A program made the translations under genes and the position numbers. Under the pieces are notes generated by a model. The model saw only the letters and a program-made list of their open reading frames with translations, had not been told where the DNA came from and made no database searches. Source: Collinsella sp. CAG:166 (GTDB taxonomy: Bacteria > Actinomycetota > Coriobacteriia > Coriobacteriales > Coriobacteriaceae). Taken from it: 62,308 nucleotides of DNA. Positions 38,046 through 46,544 of the stretch are shown here, piece by piece. The stretch spans positions 1-62,308 of the forward strand of contig FR878731.1 in assembly GCA_000434535.1 (NCBI GenBank). The letters are read 5' to 3'. Within the stretch, counting starts at the first letter, position 1; every line of letters starts with the position of its first letter.

Positions 38046-40064
38046 TTAACCCATTTGCACGGCGAGCACGAGGAACACCACGAGTGCCGCGACGATGTAG
38101 CAGATATAGATGCTGTAGTTGCCGCCCTCGAGCTTAGTCGCGAGGTCGGCGAGCTTCTCGACACCCTTATGCGGGGCATCGACGAGAACCTTGTCGGGTA
38201 CGGGCTCCACAGCCTCGGCCACACCGGTGAGCTTCTGGAAGAAGTGCGCGATGGACCAGCAGACGGCCGTGCAGCGGTCGCGCAGCGTGTAGAGCGGCTG
38301 CATAAACCAGGACACCTCGGAGGCAAAGGTCGTGGCCACGACGGGCATATGCTCGTTGGGAGCATAGCCGCATGCCCACGGCTGGGACTTCTGCACCTTG
38401 CCGACGGTCTTGAGCTTGCGATAACCGCAGGCAAGGCCGACGAGCACCACGAGCGCAATGGCGATCGCGGGCGTGGAGGTGGCAGCGCCGGAGTACTGGT
38501 TCATGAGCTCCATGCCCTCGGCGGCAAACACTCCACCGTACGGATGCAGCACGGACGCGGCGACATCGACCAGCACGGGCGCGATCACGGGAGCGCCGAT
38601 GCCCAGCACGACGCAGATGGCCGCGAGCAGGCCCTGCGCAAACACCATGGGGGCGGGAACCTCCTTGGCATTGGCCGCGGCCTCGGAGCGGGGCGCGGAG
38701 GCAAAGGAGACGCCATAGGCCTTGACGAAGCACGTGACGGCCAGCGCGCCGGTAATGGCAAGCGCGACGGCAGCGAACACGGCCACGATCATGACGGCCT
38801 TGTCGCCCTGCATGGCAGCGTTAAACAGCGACTGGTAGGTAAACCACTCGGACACAAAGCCGTTGAAGGGCGGGATGGCCGAGATGGCAAGCGCGCCAAC
38901 AAGGAAGCAGATGGCCGTTGCCGGCATACGACGGAACAGGCCGCCCATCTTCTCCATATTGCGCGTACCCGTGGAGTACAGCAGCGCGCCGGCGCCCAAG
39001 AACAGCTCGCCCTTAAACATCGCGTGGTTAAACGTGTGGTAGAGGGCGGCCATCAGGGCCAGGACGGCGATGCCGACCGAGTTGAGCGCCATGGCGGCCA
39101 TGGAGGCGCCGACGCCGAGCAGAATGATGCCGATGTTCTCGACGGAGTGATAGGCCAGCAGGCGCTTGATGTCATGCTCCTGCAGGGCGAAGGCCACGCC
39201 GAGAACCGACGAGATCGCACCGAAGACCATGACCATAAGGCCCCACCAGACCTGAACGCCCGAGGCGGAGAGCAGGTCGAGACCAACCTTGAGGATGCCG
39301 AAGATACCGATCTTGATCATGCCGCCGGACATGAGGGCCGACACGTTGGACGGCGCCTCGGGATGAGCCTTGGGCAGCCAGCCGTGCAGCGGGATGATAC
39401 CGGCCTTGGCGCCAAAGCCAAAGAAGGCAAGCACGAAGCACACGGATGCGACCGCGGGGCTAAACTGCGTGGCGCGGAAATCCGCAAAGGCAAACGAGCC
39501 ACCGGCGAAGTTGGTCATGGTGAGGAAGCTCGCCATGATGAGCACAAAGCCCACGTGCGCGATCACAAAGTAGAGCCAACCGCCGTGGATGGAGTTCTCG
39601 TTCTCCTCGATCACGACCAGGAAGTACGAGGTCAGCGACATGAGCTCAAAGGCGACCAGGAACCAAAACACGTTGTCGGCGGTGATGACGAGCATCATGG
39701 ACGCCACGAAGGTGTTAAAGAAGAAGCCGGCGCGGCCCTTTTTGCCCGGGTACTCATCAAAGTAGTTGAGACCGTAGATCGAACCGGCAAACGCGAGCAC
39801 CGAGATGAGTGCCACGAACAGGCCGGACAGCTGATTGAGCAGCAGCTGGAAATGGGCAAACGGGAAGAACACGATGGTGTCGACCGACGTGACATCGCCC
39901 AGCACGGCCTGGATACCGGCCACAAACGAAAGCACCGCGGCGGCGGCGCCGATAAGGCAGCCGGCGGTCTTGGCGGCGTTATCGGCCTTGATCAGCAGAA
40001 CCGAGGCGAGCGCACCGATGCACGAGACGGCAAGCGATGCGATAAACAGCGTCATGCTATCCAT
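38046..40064 (-). CDS. hyfB: Hydrogenase-4 membrane subunit HyfB (NuoL-like)
   Basis: 672 residues, identical in length to E. coli HyfB. NuoL-type antiporter with Glu in VFWFLVAFELMSLTSYFLVV, Lys in FGAKAGIIPLHGWLPKAHPEAPSNVSALMSGGMIK and NHAMFKGELFLGAG. The C-terminal extension runs along the membrane arm. Overlaps hyfA by eight bases, so translation is probably coupled. Confidence 0.93.
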   Translation of the reverse strand: MDSMTLFIASLAVSCIGALASVLLIKADNAAKTAGCLIGAAAAVLSFVAGIQAVLGDVTSVDTIVFFPFAHFQLLLNQLSGLFVALISVLAFAGSIYGLNYFDEYPGKKGRAGFFFNTFVASMMLVITADNVFWFLVAFELMSLTSYFLVVIEENENSIHGGWLYFVIAHVGFVLIMASFLTMTNFAGGSFAFADFRATQFSPAVASVCFVLAFFGFGAKAGIIPLHGWLPKAHPEAPSNVSALMSGGMIKIGIFGILKVGLDLLSASGVQVWWGLMVMVFGAISSVLGVAFALQEHDIKRLLAYHSVENIGIILLGVGASMAAMALNSVGIAVLALMAALYHTFNHAMFKGELFLGAGALLYSTGTRNMEKMGGLFRRMPATAICFLVGALAISAIPPFNGFVSEWFTYQSLFNAAMQGDKAVMIVAVFAAVALAITGALAVTCFVKAYGVSFASAPRSEAAANAKEVPAPMVFAQGLLAAICVVLGIGAPVIAPVLVDVAASVLHPYGGVFAAEGMELMNQYSGAATSTPAIAIALVVLVGLACGYRKLKTVGKVQKSQPWACGYAPNEHMPVVATTFASEVSWFMQPLYTLRDRCTAVCWSIAHFFQKLTGVAEAVEPVPDKVLVDAPHKGVEKLADLATKLEGGNYSIYICYIVAALVVFLVLAVQMG

Positions 40065-40680
40065 TGTTTACGCTCCCTTCTGCTTTCTCGGACAGGCCCT
40101 GGGCCACAGCGGTAACGTCGACGACTGGACCGTTTTCGATCGAGCGCAGGCGCTTGGCCTCGTCGAGCTCGCGATCGGCCGCGCCGCCCATGACGGTCAG
40201 CGCCTTGGTGGGGCACGCCGCCACACAATGCGGGCCGTCCGGATCGAAGGCACACAGGTCGCACTTGACGGCGCAGGTGTACTGGCCAGGAGCCCACGTA
40301 AGCAGGCTGCTCAGGGACTTAGGATACGAAGGCGTCGGGTCGCACATGCCTGCGACACCGGCGATAGACGTGCCATCGGGATGGATGGCTCCGAAGGGGC
40401 ACGCGATGGCGCACAGCCTGCACCCGATGCACTCCTGCTCCTTGACGTGGATGCGGTCGCCATCGTGCTCGATGGCATTCACCGGGCAAACCTCGGCGCA
40501 GGGAGCACCCTCGCAATGGTGGCAGGCAAGGGCGGCCGAAATACCGCCGGTCTTCACGAGCGCCAGGCGCGGCGTATCCTGAAGACCCTGCATCCGGTGG
40601 GCGTCGGCACAGGCGGACTGGCATGTTCCGCAGCCGATGCACCTCTCCGGGTTGATGTCGATGAAGCGGTTCATCCCCAC
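40057..40680 (-). CDS. hyfA: Four-cluster ferredoxin subunit HyfA (HycB-like)
   Basis: 207 residues (E. coli HyfA 205). Four [4Fe-4S] motifs: CIGCGTCQSACADAH, CHHCEGAPCAEVCPVNA, CIGCRLCAIACPFGAI and CDLCAFDPDGPHCVAACP. Electron carrier between FdhF and the hydrogenase. Follows fdhF after a 72-base gap containing a strong hairpin. Confidence 0.92.
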   Translation of the reverse strand: MGMNRFIDINPERCIGCGTCQSACADAHRMQGLQDTPRLALVKTGGISAALACHHCEGAPCAEVCPVNAIEHDGDRIHVKEQECIGCRLCAIACPFGAIHPDGTSIAGVAGMCDPTPSYPKSLSSLLTWAPGQYTCAVKCDLCAFDPDGPHCVAACPTKALTVMGGAADRELDEAKRLRSIENGPVVDVTAVAQGLSEKAEGSVNNG

Positions 40681-40696
40681 TTCCTTTCAAAATAAC

Positions 40697-40730
40697 GGGC
40701 CGGGCTCCCGAACGTACGGGACGCCCGGCC
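40697..40730 (-). terminator. Strong hairpin between fdhF and hyfA
   Basis: GGGCCGGGC…GCCCGGCCC followed by GTTATTTT on the minus strand. It may be a partial terminator that lowers hyf expression relative to fdhF, or an RNA-processing hairpin. The hyfA ribosome site follows directly. Confidence 0.65.
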
Positions 40731-40752
40731 CAAAAAGCCAACGAGAACGGGA

Positions 40753-42975
40753 CTACACGATTTGGTTCACGTGCGTCTCGTCGTCGAACTTGGCGGCGCC
40801 GGGCTCAACGTCCTGGGGAGCAGCGGCGTCCACCAGAGCCTGCTTGAGCTCGGTGTACTGACGCTCCACCTCGCCCTCGGCCCAGACCTGGTCGGCGATA
40901 GCGTCGACCTGGCAGGCGGAGAACTTGTCCTCGGGCGTATGCGAGACCGGGTCGACCTTGTGCATGGTCAGCTCGTTGCACTTGCCGATCCACCACTGGT
41001 AGGTCATGTAGACCGTGCCCTTGTTGATGCGATCGCTCACGTCGGCGCGGCTGTATACCTGGCCGCGGCGGCTGTGAATCGAGACGATGTCGCCGTTCTT
41101 GATGCCGCGCGCCTGGGCGTCCGCGGGATTCATGCGGACAAAGCCGGGCTCGTCGGCAAGCAGCGCCAGCGTCTTGCAGTTGCCGGTCATCGAGCGGCAG
41201 CTGTAGTGGCCGACCTCGCGGACGGTGCACAGGATGAGCGGGTACTCATCGTCGGGAAGCTCGGAGGGCGCCTCCCAGTCGTGCGCCATCAGGTTGGCGC
41301 GACCGTCCTTGGTGGTGAACTTGCCACCAGCGAACATGTCGGGCGTACCGTGGTCGTCCACATCGGTGCTCTTGACCGGCCACTGGGCGTAGCCGCCCTC
41401 GGGAGCCATCTTCTCGTAGGTTGCGCCCACAAAGTTGGGGCACAGGCTAATGCACTCGTTCCAGATCTGCTCGGTGTTGTCGTAGTGCATGGGATAGCCC
41501 ATGCGCGTAGACAGGTCCGCGAAGATCTCCCAGTCGTGACGGCACTCGCCCTTGGGAGGAACGGCCGCGTCGAAGTGCTGGAAGCTACGGTCGGATGCGG
41601 TAAAGACACCCTCGTGCTCGCCCCAAGAGGTGGCAGGCAGGATGACGTCGGCGAGCATGGTCGTCTGCGTCATAAAGATGTCCTGGCAAATGAACAGATC
41701 CAGCTCGGAGAGCGTCTTGCGCATACCGGCCGAATCGGGCTCGGTCTGCACCGGGTCCTCGCCGTAGTTGTAGAAGCAGTGCACCTTGCCCTCGTCGACC
41801 AGGTGGCCCAGGTCGGTGAGCTTGTAGCCCTCCTCGAGCGGGAGCTTTTCCTCGGGCACGCCCCAAGCCTTTGCAAACTTGGCGCGCACGGCGGGGTCGG
41901 TGACCTTTTGGTAGCCAGGGTACAGGTTGGGCAGCATGCCCATATCGCAGGAGCCCTGGACGTTGTTCTGACCGCGCACGGGCGCGAGGCCGGAATTGGG
42001 TTTGCCGATCTGGCCGGCAACGCAGGCGATGGAGGCGATGGTGTGCACCGTCTTCAGGTTCTGCTTCTGCTGGCATACGCCCATGCCCCAGCCAATGATG
42101 GCAGAAGGCTTCGCCGTGGCATACATCTCGGCAGCTTGGTGGATCAGCGCGGGCTCGACACCCGTGATGTCCTGTACGGATTCGGGAGTGTAGTTCTTGA
42201 TGGTCTCCCACCACTCGTCAAAGCCGTTCGTGTGCTCGGCGACGAATTCCTTGTCGTAGAGGCCATCGTTGACCAAGCAGTTGGCAAAGGCGTTGAGGAA
42301 CGCGACGTTGCAACCATTCTTGATCGGAAGGTAGAGATCGGCGATACGCGCGGTTTCGATATGGCGCGGATCGGCGACGATGATCTTGCAACCCTTTTCT
42401 TTGGCTCGCACGATACGCCTTGCGACGATGGGGTGCGAATCGGCAGGGTTATAGCCGAAGAGGAAAATGCAGCCCGCATCCTCCATACCGGGGATGGAGC
42501 ATGACATGCAACCTGAACCAACCGTGTCCATCAGACCGAGGACAGTAGGGCCGTGTCAAGTACGGGCGCAGTTGTCTACGCTGTGGGTGCCGATGCACGC
42601 ACGCGTAAACTTCTGCATGACGTAGTTCGCCTCATTGCCGCCGCCTCGCGAAGAGCCGGTGGTCATGACGGCGTTAGGACCATACTCGTCAATTATGGCC
42701 TGCATCTTAGATGCGGTGAAATCCAGTGCCTCGTCCCAGCTTACGCGCTCAAGATCCGCGCCCTTAGTGCGGCGGATCATCGGGTGCAGTACGCGAGGAG
42801 TCAAGATCTTGGTGTCGTTGATGAAGTCGTAGCCGCTCATGCCCTTAAGGCACAGCTCGCCCTGATTGGTGATGCCGTTGAGCGGTTCGGTACCCACGAC
42901 CTGGCCGTTTTGGACCAAGAGGTTAAACTGGCAACCGGCGCCGCAGTACGGGCAGATCACTTTATGCTTCTCCAT
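40753..42975 (-). CDS. fdhF: Selenocysteine-containing formate dehydrogenase H (FdhF), UGA read through
   Basis: 740 residues with selenocysteine at residue 140. A naive reading splits it into two frames (42556-42975 and 40753-42531). The UGA at 42556-42558 stands in DNCART-U-HGPTVLGLMDTVGSG, aligned with the E. coli VUHGPSVAGL site. N-terminal [4Fe-4S] ligands are CPYCGAGCQF and ELCLKG, with the formate-dehydrogenase Lys. The enzyme oxidises formate to CO2 at a bis-MGD molybdenum centre. No Tat signal, so it is cytoplasmic. It lies between two ferredoxin genes ahead of hyfA-I. The start ATG 42975 has GGAGGGTGTC upstream. Confidence 0.95.
42525..42558 (-). promoter_or_regulatory. SECIS element of fdhF
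   Basis: Immediately after UGA the minus strand folds as TGTCC…GGACA with the apical loop TCGGTCTGAT. The GGTCT loop matches the SelB-binding loop of E. coli fdhF. It overlaps the coding sequence, as bacterial SECIS elements do. Confidence 0.8.
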
Positions 42976-43050
42976 GACACCCTCCTTCCTTTTTCTGCTA
43001 CCGATTACTCGGTACTAATTTGACAATCATTGGGCTTGTCGCCCCAACGC

Positions 43051-43569
43051 TTACGCCTCGTTTTCGATGGTGGCGCGGGCACGCTCGGCAGTCAGTTCTG
43101 CCAGGCGTTCCTCGTCTACCAAGGTGAGGCCCTTGGTCGGGCACGCCTCAGCACACGCCGGACCGCCGGGACGGTCCACGCACAGGTCGCACTTGAGCAC
43201 GAAGCTCTTAGTCTGCGAACCCACGCGCACGTCACCCATCAAGACGGGGACCTGCGTGGTCGCCACGCTCACGGCGCCAAAGGGGCATGCCATGACGCAG
43301 CTCTTGCAGCCGATGCAGTTGTCCTCGTTGACGCCGATACGATGGTTCTTTGGATCAAAGAACAAGGCGCCCGTAGGACAGGCCTTCGCGCACGGAGCGT
43401 CCTCGCAGTGGTGACATGCCACCGGCGCGGAGATCTCGTAGGTGCGCGTTACGCGCAAGCGAGGTGCGGCGATGTTGCCGGGAATATCGTGTGCCTCGAT
43501 GCACGCCGCCATACAGGTTTGGCACCCAATGCAGCGCGAAGAATCGGCTACGACTCGTTTATTGCCCAT
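43051..43569 (-). CDS. Four-cluster ferredoxin, HydN/HycB-like
   Basis: 172 residues. Four cysteine clusters: CIGCQTCMAACIEAH, CHHCEDAPCAKACP, CIGCKSCVMACPFGAV and CDLCVDRPGGPACAEACP. Resembles E. coli HydN, which is co-encoded with formate hydrogenlyase parts and helps FdhF activity, and also HycB. ATG at 43569 chosen because CAGGAGGGAG precedes it; the frame to 43677 lacks conserved sequence. First gene of the operon, 75 bases before fdhF. Confidence 0.88.
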   Translation of the reverse strand: MGNKRVVADSSRCIGCQTCMAACIEAHDIPGNIAAPRLRVTRTYEISAPVACHHCEDAPCAKACPTGALFFDPKNHRIGVNEDNCIGCKSCVMACPFGAVSVATTQVPVLMGDVRVGSQTKSFVLKCDLCVDRPGGPACAEACPTKGLTLVDEERLAELTAERARATIENEA

Positions 43570-43996
43570 GTTGTTCACTCCCTCCTGAATCCCATGCCGG
43601 AGAGACCCTGTCGACGTTGCCCCGGACCGCCCGTGGTCCGGCATCGACGTATCGAGCACATGCGGCGAAACAGGCACTTCGATAGAATTCCTCCAACGAT
43701 ATACAGGTTAAATATACGCAGTTGCAGGTGGCAAACTTGAGCATACGCCCTGCAACACGGGTGTATTGCAGGGGTTTTAGCAGGTTGGAACTATTCTCGG
43801 ATAGCTATAAAGGTGAGTGTATTACATGCGTACGCCTCAGAGATTTTTACGCGCTCTCGTTTTGGATGTACTACGCTTGTATTCGTGTTTATGGTTATCA
43901 ACTTGAGTGAAATAAAGTAATCGTTATAAGATGCTCAAGTATCGGCACATGCCGCATTTGACCGACTATATTGCACGCTCATTAAGGGGGCCAGTG
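43570..43996. promoter_or_regulatory. 427-base divergent spacer with a TTGCAGG dyad upstream of the formate hydrogenlyase operon
   Basis: CCCTGCAA (43748-43755) and TTGCAGGG (43766-43773) form a perfect dyad, with a further TTGCAGG half-site at 43722-43728. All lie upstream of the first ferredoxin gene, where an operon regulator would bind. TATATT on the minus strand near 43709-43714 may be a -10 box. No FhlA gene or clear sigma-54 promoter was seen. Confidence 0.45.
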
Positions 43997-44320
43997 ATGT
44001 CATCGACTCAAAAAAGAGCCATCCTGCAGGTGCGCATTCGCGAGGAAGACAAGCAGCATGCCGAGCATCTCTACGACGCCATGGGCACATCGCTCGCCGA
44101 GGCTGTCCGTCTATTTGTCGCGCAGAGCATTTTGATGCGCAAGCTCCCCTTTCAGCCGGTCGCCGTGCGTTCCAAGGACGGCACGGCCGCCTATGGATCG
44201 CTCAAAGCATATGGGGACCCCAATCGCCGCTCCGAAGAGCGCAATGCCTGGGTTGAGTACCTTGCCACAGAAAGCGACGATTCGATTTTGGGTCCCGAGG
44301 AAGTAGATATCCATGAGTAG
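43997..44320 (+). CDS. RelB/DinJ-family antitoxin
   Basis: 107 residues. The N-terminal RAILQVRIREEDKQHAEHLYDAMGTSLAEAVRLFVAQSI is a ribbon-helix-helix of the DinJ/RelB type, which dimerises and binds the operon promoter. The C-terminal part neutralises the toxin. ATG 43997 has AAGGGGG upstream; an upstream frame to 43931 is unlikely. Overlaps the PIN gene by eight bases, the classic antitoxin-toxin layout. Confidence 0.8.
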   Translation: MSSTQKRAILQVRIREEDKQHAEHLYDAMGTSLAEAVRLFVAQSILMRKLPFQPVAVRSKDGTAAYGSLKAYGDPNRRSEERNAWVEYLATESDDSILGPEEVDIHE

Positions 44321-44789
44321 CACCATCATCGACGAGACCGTCATCCTGCGCTACCTGCTTGACGACGACGAAGTTCTGTCACCGCGCGCCGCCAAGGTCA
44401 TCGCCACGCGCACCGCTCGTGTCTACCCCGAAATCATCACGCGCGTCGTGGTCACGCTGCGCGATGTCTATAAGGTTCCCCGCGTTGAGATTACTGCGGC
44501 CATGAAAAGGCTGCTCGATGACGTCATGGTCGACGAGCCCACCGTTGTCGCCCTTGCCGTCAAACTCTTTGGCAAGACCCATATGGACTTTACCGACTGC
44601 CTCCTCGCAGCCCGAACCGCCATCTACAACGATGATGTCGTGAGCTTTGGCAAGCCCATCATCCAAGGCATGATCGACTACCGCCGCCAGCGCCAAACCG
44701 CCGCCGACGCCCGCGACCGCGCCGCCGAAGCCCGCAGTCACAGCACCGACTCCACCATCGACAAGCTCCGCCACCGCCCCCGCAGCTAA
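44313..44789 (+). CDS. PIN-domain toxin candidate
   Basis: 158 residues. A compact PIN fold is suggested by the N-terminal IIDETVILRYLLDDDE (first acidic residue), the middle PEIITRVVVTLRDVY, and DFTDCLLAARTAIYNDDVVSFGK near residue 100, which mirrors the usual DADLLAAR…TFDK active-site half. PIN toxins are Mg-dependent ribonucleases. The partner here is a DinJ/RelB-type antitoxin rather than the VapB/AbrB type most PIN toxins use. The tail from residue 125 is basic and low-complexity. Confidence 0.7.
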   Translation: MSSTIIDETVILRYLLDDDEVLSPRAAKVIATRTARVYPEIITRVVVTLRDVYKVPRVEITAAMKRLLDDVMVDEPTVVALAVKLFGKTHMDFTDCLLAARTAIYNDDVVSFGKPIIQGMIDYRRQRQTAADARDRAAEARSHSTDSTIDKLRHRPRS

Positions 44790-44836
44790 CCGACAAGCAG
44801 CGTCACCGCCCCCGCAGCTAACAACCATCCCCTCCT

Positions 44837-44905
44837 AAGTTGCGGTGAAATAGTTCCTATTTTTTGCCTTCTGACGGCCATTTAGGAACTATTTCACCGC
44901 AACTT
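44837..44905. repeat. TTGCGGTG palindrome, copy 4
   Basis: Perfect 23-bp arms (44837-44859 and 44883-44905, AAGTTGCGGTGAAATAGTTC…). Lies left of the AbiEi-like gene; copy 5 lies to its right. Confidence 0.9.
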
Positions 44906-45088
44906 TTTGTAAGGGCAGATTTCAACACCGCTGAAAGGCCCCTGACAACCGTTTACCGATATCTTTTGGTCGGGTCTAACCTTCTGAGCTGCGGCGTCAA
45001 GCTTTTGGTCAGCTCATGGCAAGGTTCAGCGAAATCAATATGCGATAGCGTGGTATCGTTCGCTCATCCTCGAGACATGGGGTCGCTA

Positions 45089-46084
45089 ATGGGTAAGGCC
45101 GATCACTGTTCCAAATCTCAGACAAGGCTTTTCTTCTCGGTATTCGAGGCCCATCATGACGGACGCTTGTTTATTGCCACCGAAAAATGGGACGAACGTT
45201 GTGCCTACTCGCTCATGCAAAAGCAAATGATCGTTCGACTCTATAACCACGTCTATGCCGACCCTGCATACTGGAATGACCTTGGTATAGAAGACCGCAT
45301 TTTTCAGCTGGCATCCGCCATTGCGGTCGTTGAACCCGAAGCGGTATTTTGTGGGGCGACCGCGGCTCTGCTCTATGGTATCGGTTCGGCACACACACTT
45401 CTCGATAAGGTACAAGTTCTGTTGCCGCGAGCCACCAGGCGCGATACGTACGAATTCGTTGAGTATCGTCGCTGGCGGGCGGGCGAAGTGTGGCAGCTCG
45501 GTCCGTTTACGTTGACAGATCCGTACCGCACGGTGGTCGATATCGCCCGAACGAGCGCTTTTCGATATGCGCTGGGCTATGTCGATGGCCTGGCTCGTGA
45601 GTATGATGTCGAGCGCGAAGAGTTGCGCGCGTATGCACAGGCCAATTGCCGTGGGCTGCACGGCATCGCACGTGCGTTTGACGTTTTTGAGCACATGGAC
45701 GGCAGGTCAGACAACGGCGGTGAATCTGAGGCAAGGGCAGCGATGATCCTCGCTGGAGTAGCCACTCCCGAACTTCAGGTTGAAATCACTCGGCCGGGAA
45801 ATGCAGGCTATTATTTGGCAGATTACGGCTGGCAGATGCCAAACGGCTCTTGGATGCTGGCTGAGCTGCATGGACTAGGCAAGTTTGAGGACGATGCCCA
45901 AAATGATCCGGAACATACTGCGGCAAAAACCTATCGAGCTGCCCTCATGCGCGACGCGAACCTGCGTGCCATGGGCCACAACGTCATTCATTTCAAGCTC
46001 TCAGACACCCACGATGTCAAAGCGTTCGGCTCCATGATGCGCAGCTACGGTATACCAACCACAAAACCCTACGCAGACTCCTGA
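45089..46084 (+). CDS. AbiEi-like / nuclease-fold accessory protein, function unknown
   Basis: 331 residues from ATG 45089 (GGGG seven bases upstream; 45077 is an alternative). The N-terminal third resembles the winged-helix and linker part of AbiEi-type antitoxin regulators (MQKQMIVRLYNHVYADPAYWNDLG…FCGATAALLYGIG). The C-terminal part (ESEARAAMILAGVATPELQVEI…YYLADYGWQMPNGSWMLAELHGLGKF…RDANLRAMGHNVIHF) resembles the Vsr-like endonuclease fold with E, D, E and a distal RxxxLRxxGxxVIHF. No AbiEii toxin gene is adjacent. It is bracketed by two near-identical palindromes and lies next to tRNA genes, which suggests a mobile or defence cassette. Confidence 0.55.
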   Translation: MGKADHCSKSQTRLFFSVFEAHHDGRLFIATEKWDERCAYSLMQKQMIVRLYNHVYADPAYWNDLGIEDRIFQLASAIAVVEPEAVFCGATAALLYGIGSAHTLLDKVQVLLPRATRRDTYEFVEYRRWRAGEVWQLGPFTLTDPYRTVVDIARTSAFRYALGYVDGLAREYDVEREELRAYAQANCRGLHGIARAFDVFEHMDGRSDNGGESEARAAMILAGVATPELQVEITRPGNAGYYLADYGWQMPNGSWMLAELHGLGKFEDDAQNDPEHTAAKTYRAALMRDANLRAMGHNVIHFKLSDTHDVKAFGSMMRSYGIPTTKPYADS

Positions 46085-46146
46085 CCGGCTGCCCTCATCT
46101 TCTCGACAACAGAACCCATCATCGACCCAACCCGCTCGGCCTCAAT

Positions 46147-46215
46147 AAGTTGCGGTGAAATAGTTCCTAGATAACAGCTTTTGCGGCTTATCCAGGAACT
46201 ATTTCACCACAACTT
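46147..46215. repeat. TTGCGGTG palindrome, copy 5
   Basis: Arms 46147-46168 and 46194-46215 pair over 22 bases with one wobble-type mismatch. Lies just right of the AbiEi-like gene. Confidence 0.9.
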
Positions 46216-46243
46216 AGAAGGGGATGTGGGGTCCCCGGCATGT

Positions 46244-46290
46244 AAATGAAAACGGCTCTGGCACCAAATAGAGCCAAAGCCGTTAAAACT
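46244..46290 (-). terminator. Terminator of the tRNA-Pro/tRNA-Gly transcript
   Basis: AACGGCTTTGGC, short loop, GCCAGAGCCGTT, then TTCATTT on the minus strand, directly after tRNA-Gly. Confidence 0.8.
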
Positions 46291-46299
46291 ATCTTATGG

Positions 46300-46370
46300 A
46301 GCGGGCGACGGGAATCGAACCCGCGTCATCAGCTTGGAAGGCTGGGGTTCTACCATTGAACTACGCCCGC
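46300..46370 (-). tRNA. tRNA-Gly (anticodon UCC)
   Basis: 71-base cloverleaf: acceptor GCGGGCG/CGCCCGC, discriminator U, anticodon loop CTTCCAA, T-arm GGTTCGATTCC. CCA not encoded. Confidence 0.95.
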
Positions 46371-46379
46371 AAGATATGG

Positions 46380-46453
46380 TCGGGACGACAGGATTTGAAC
46401 CTGCGACATCCTGCTCCCAAAGCAGGCGCGCTACCAAACTGCGCCACGTCCCG
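46380..46453 (-). tRNA. tRNA-Pro (anticodon UGG)
   Basis: 74-base cloverleaf: acceptor CGGGACG/CGTCCCG, discriminator A, anticodon stem CCTGC/GCAGG with loop TTTGGGA, T-arm GGTTCAAATCC. Nine bases separate it from tRNA-Gly, so they are co-transcribed. Confidence 0.95.
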
Positions 46454-46504
46454 AAGGTGTTGAGCAGCTAAGGTCTAAACCTTGCGTGTCCCAAAGCGAA
46501 GGAA

Positions 46505-46533
46505 ATTATAGGGGAGACTCCCCGCCTGTGCAA
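46505..46533 (-). promoter_or_regulatory. Promoter of the tRNA-Pro/tRNA-Gly operon
   Basis: TTGCAC (46528-46533) and TATAAT (46505-46510) on the minus strand with a 17-base spacer. The spacer is a small palindrome, GGGGAGTCTCCCC. The near-consensus boxes lie about 50 bases ahead of tRNA-Pro. Confidence 0.8.
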
Positions 46534-46544
46534 GCATTGATGCC

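Noticed and set aside
43570..43996. Sigma-54 promoter and FhlA sites for formate hydrogenlyase
   Set aside because: No TGGCAC-N5-TTGCA match was found in the spacer, and Coriobacteriia are not expected to use this mode; only the TTGCAGG dyad stands out.
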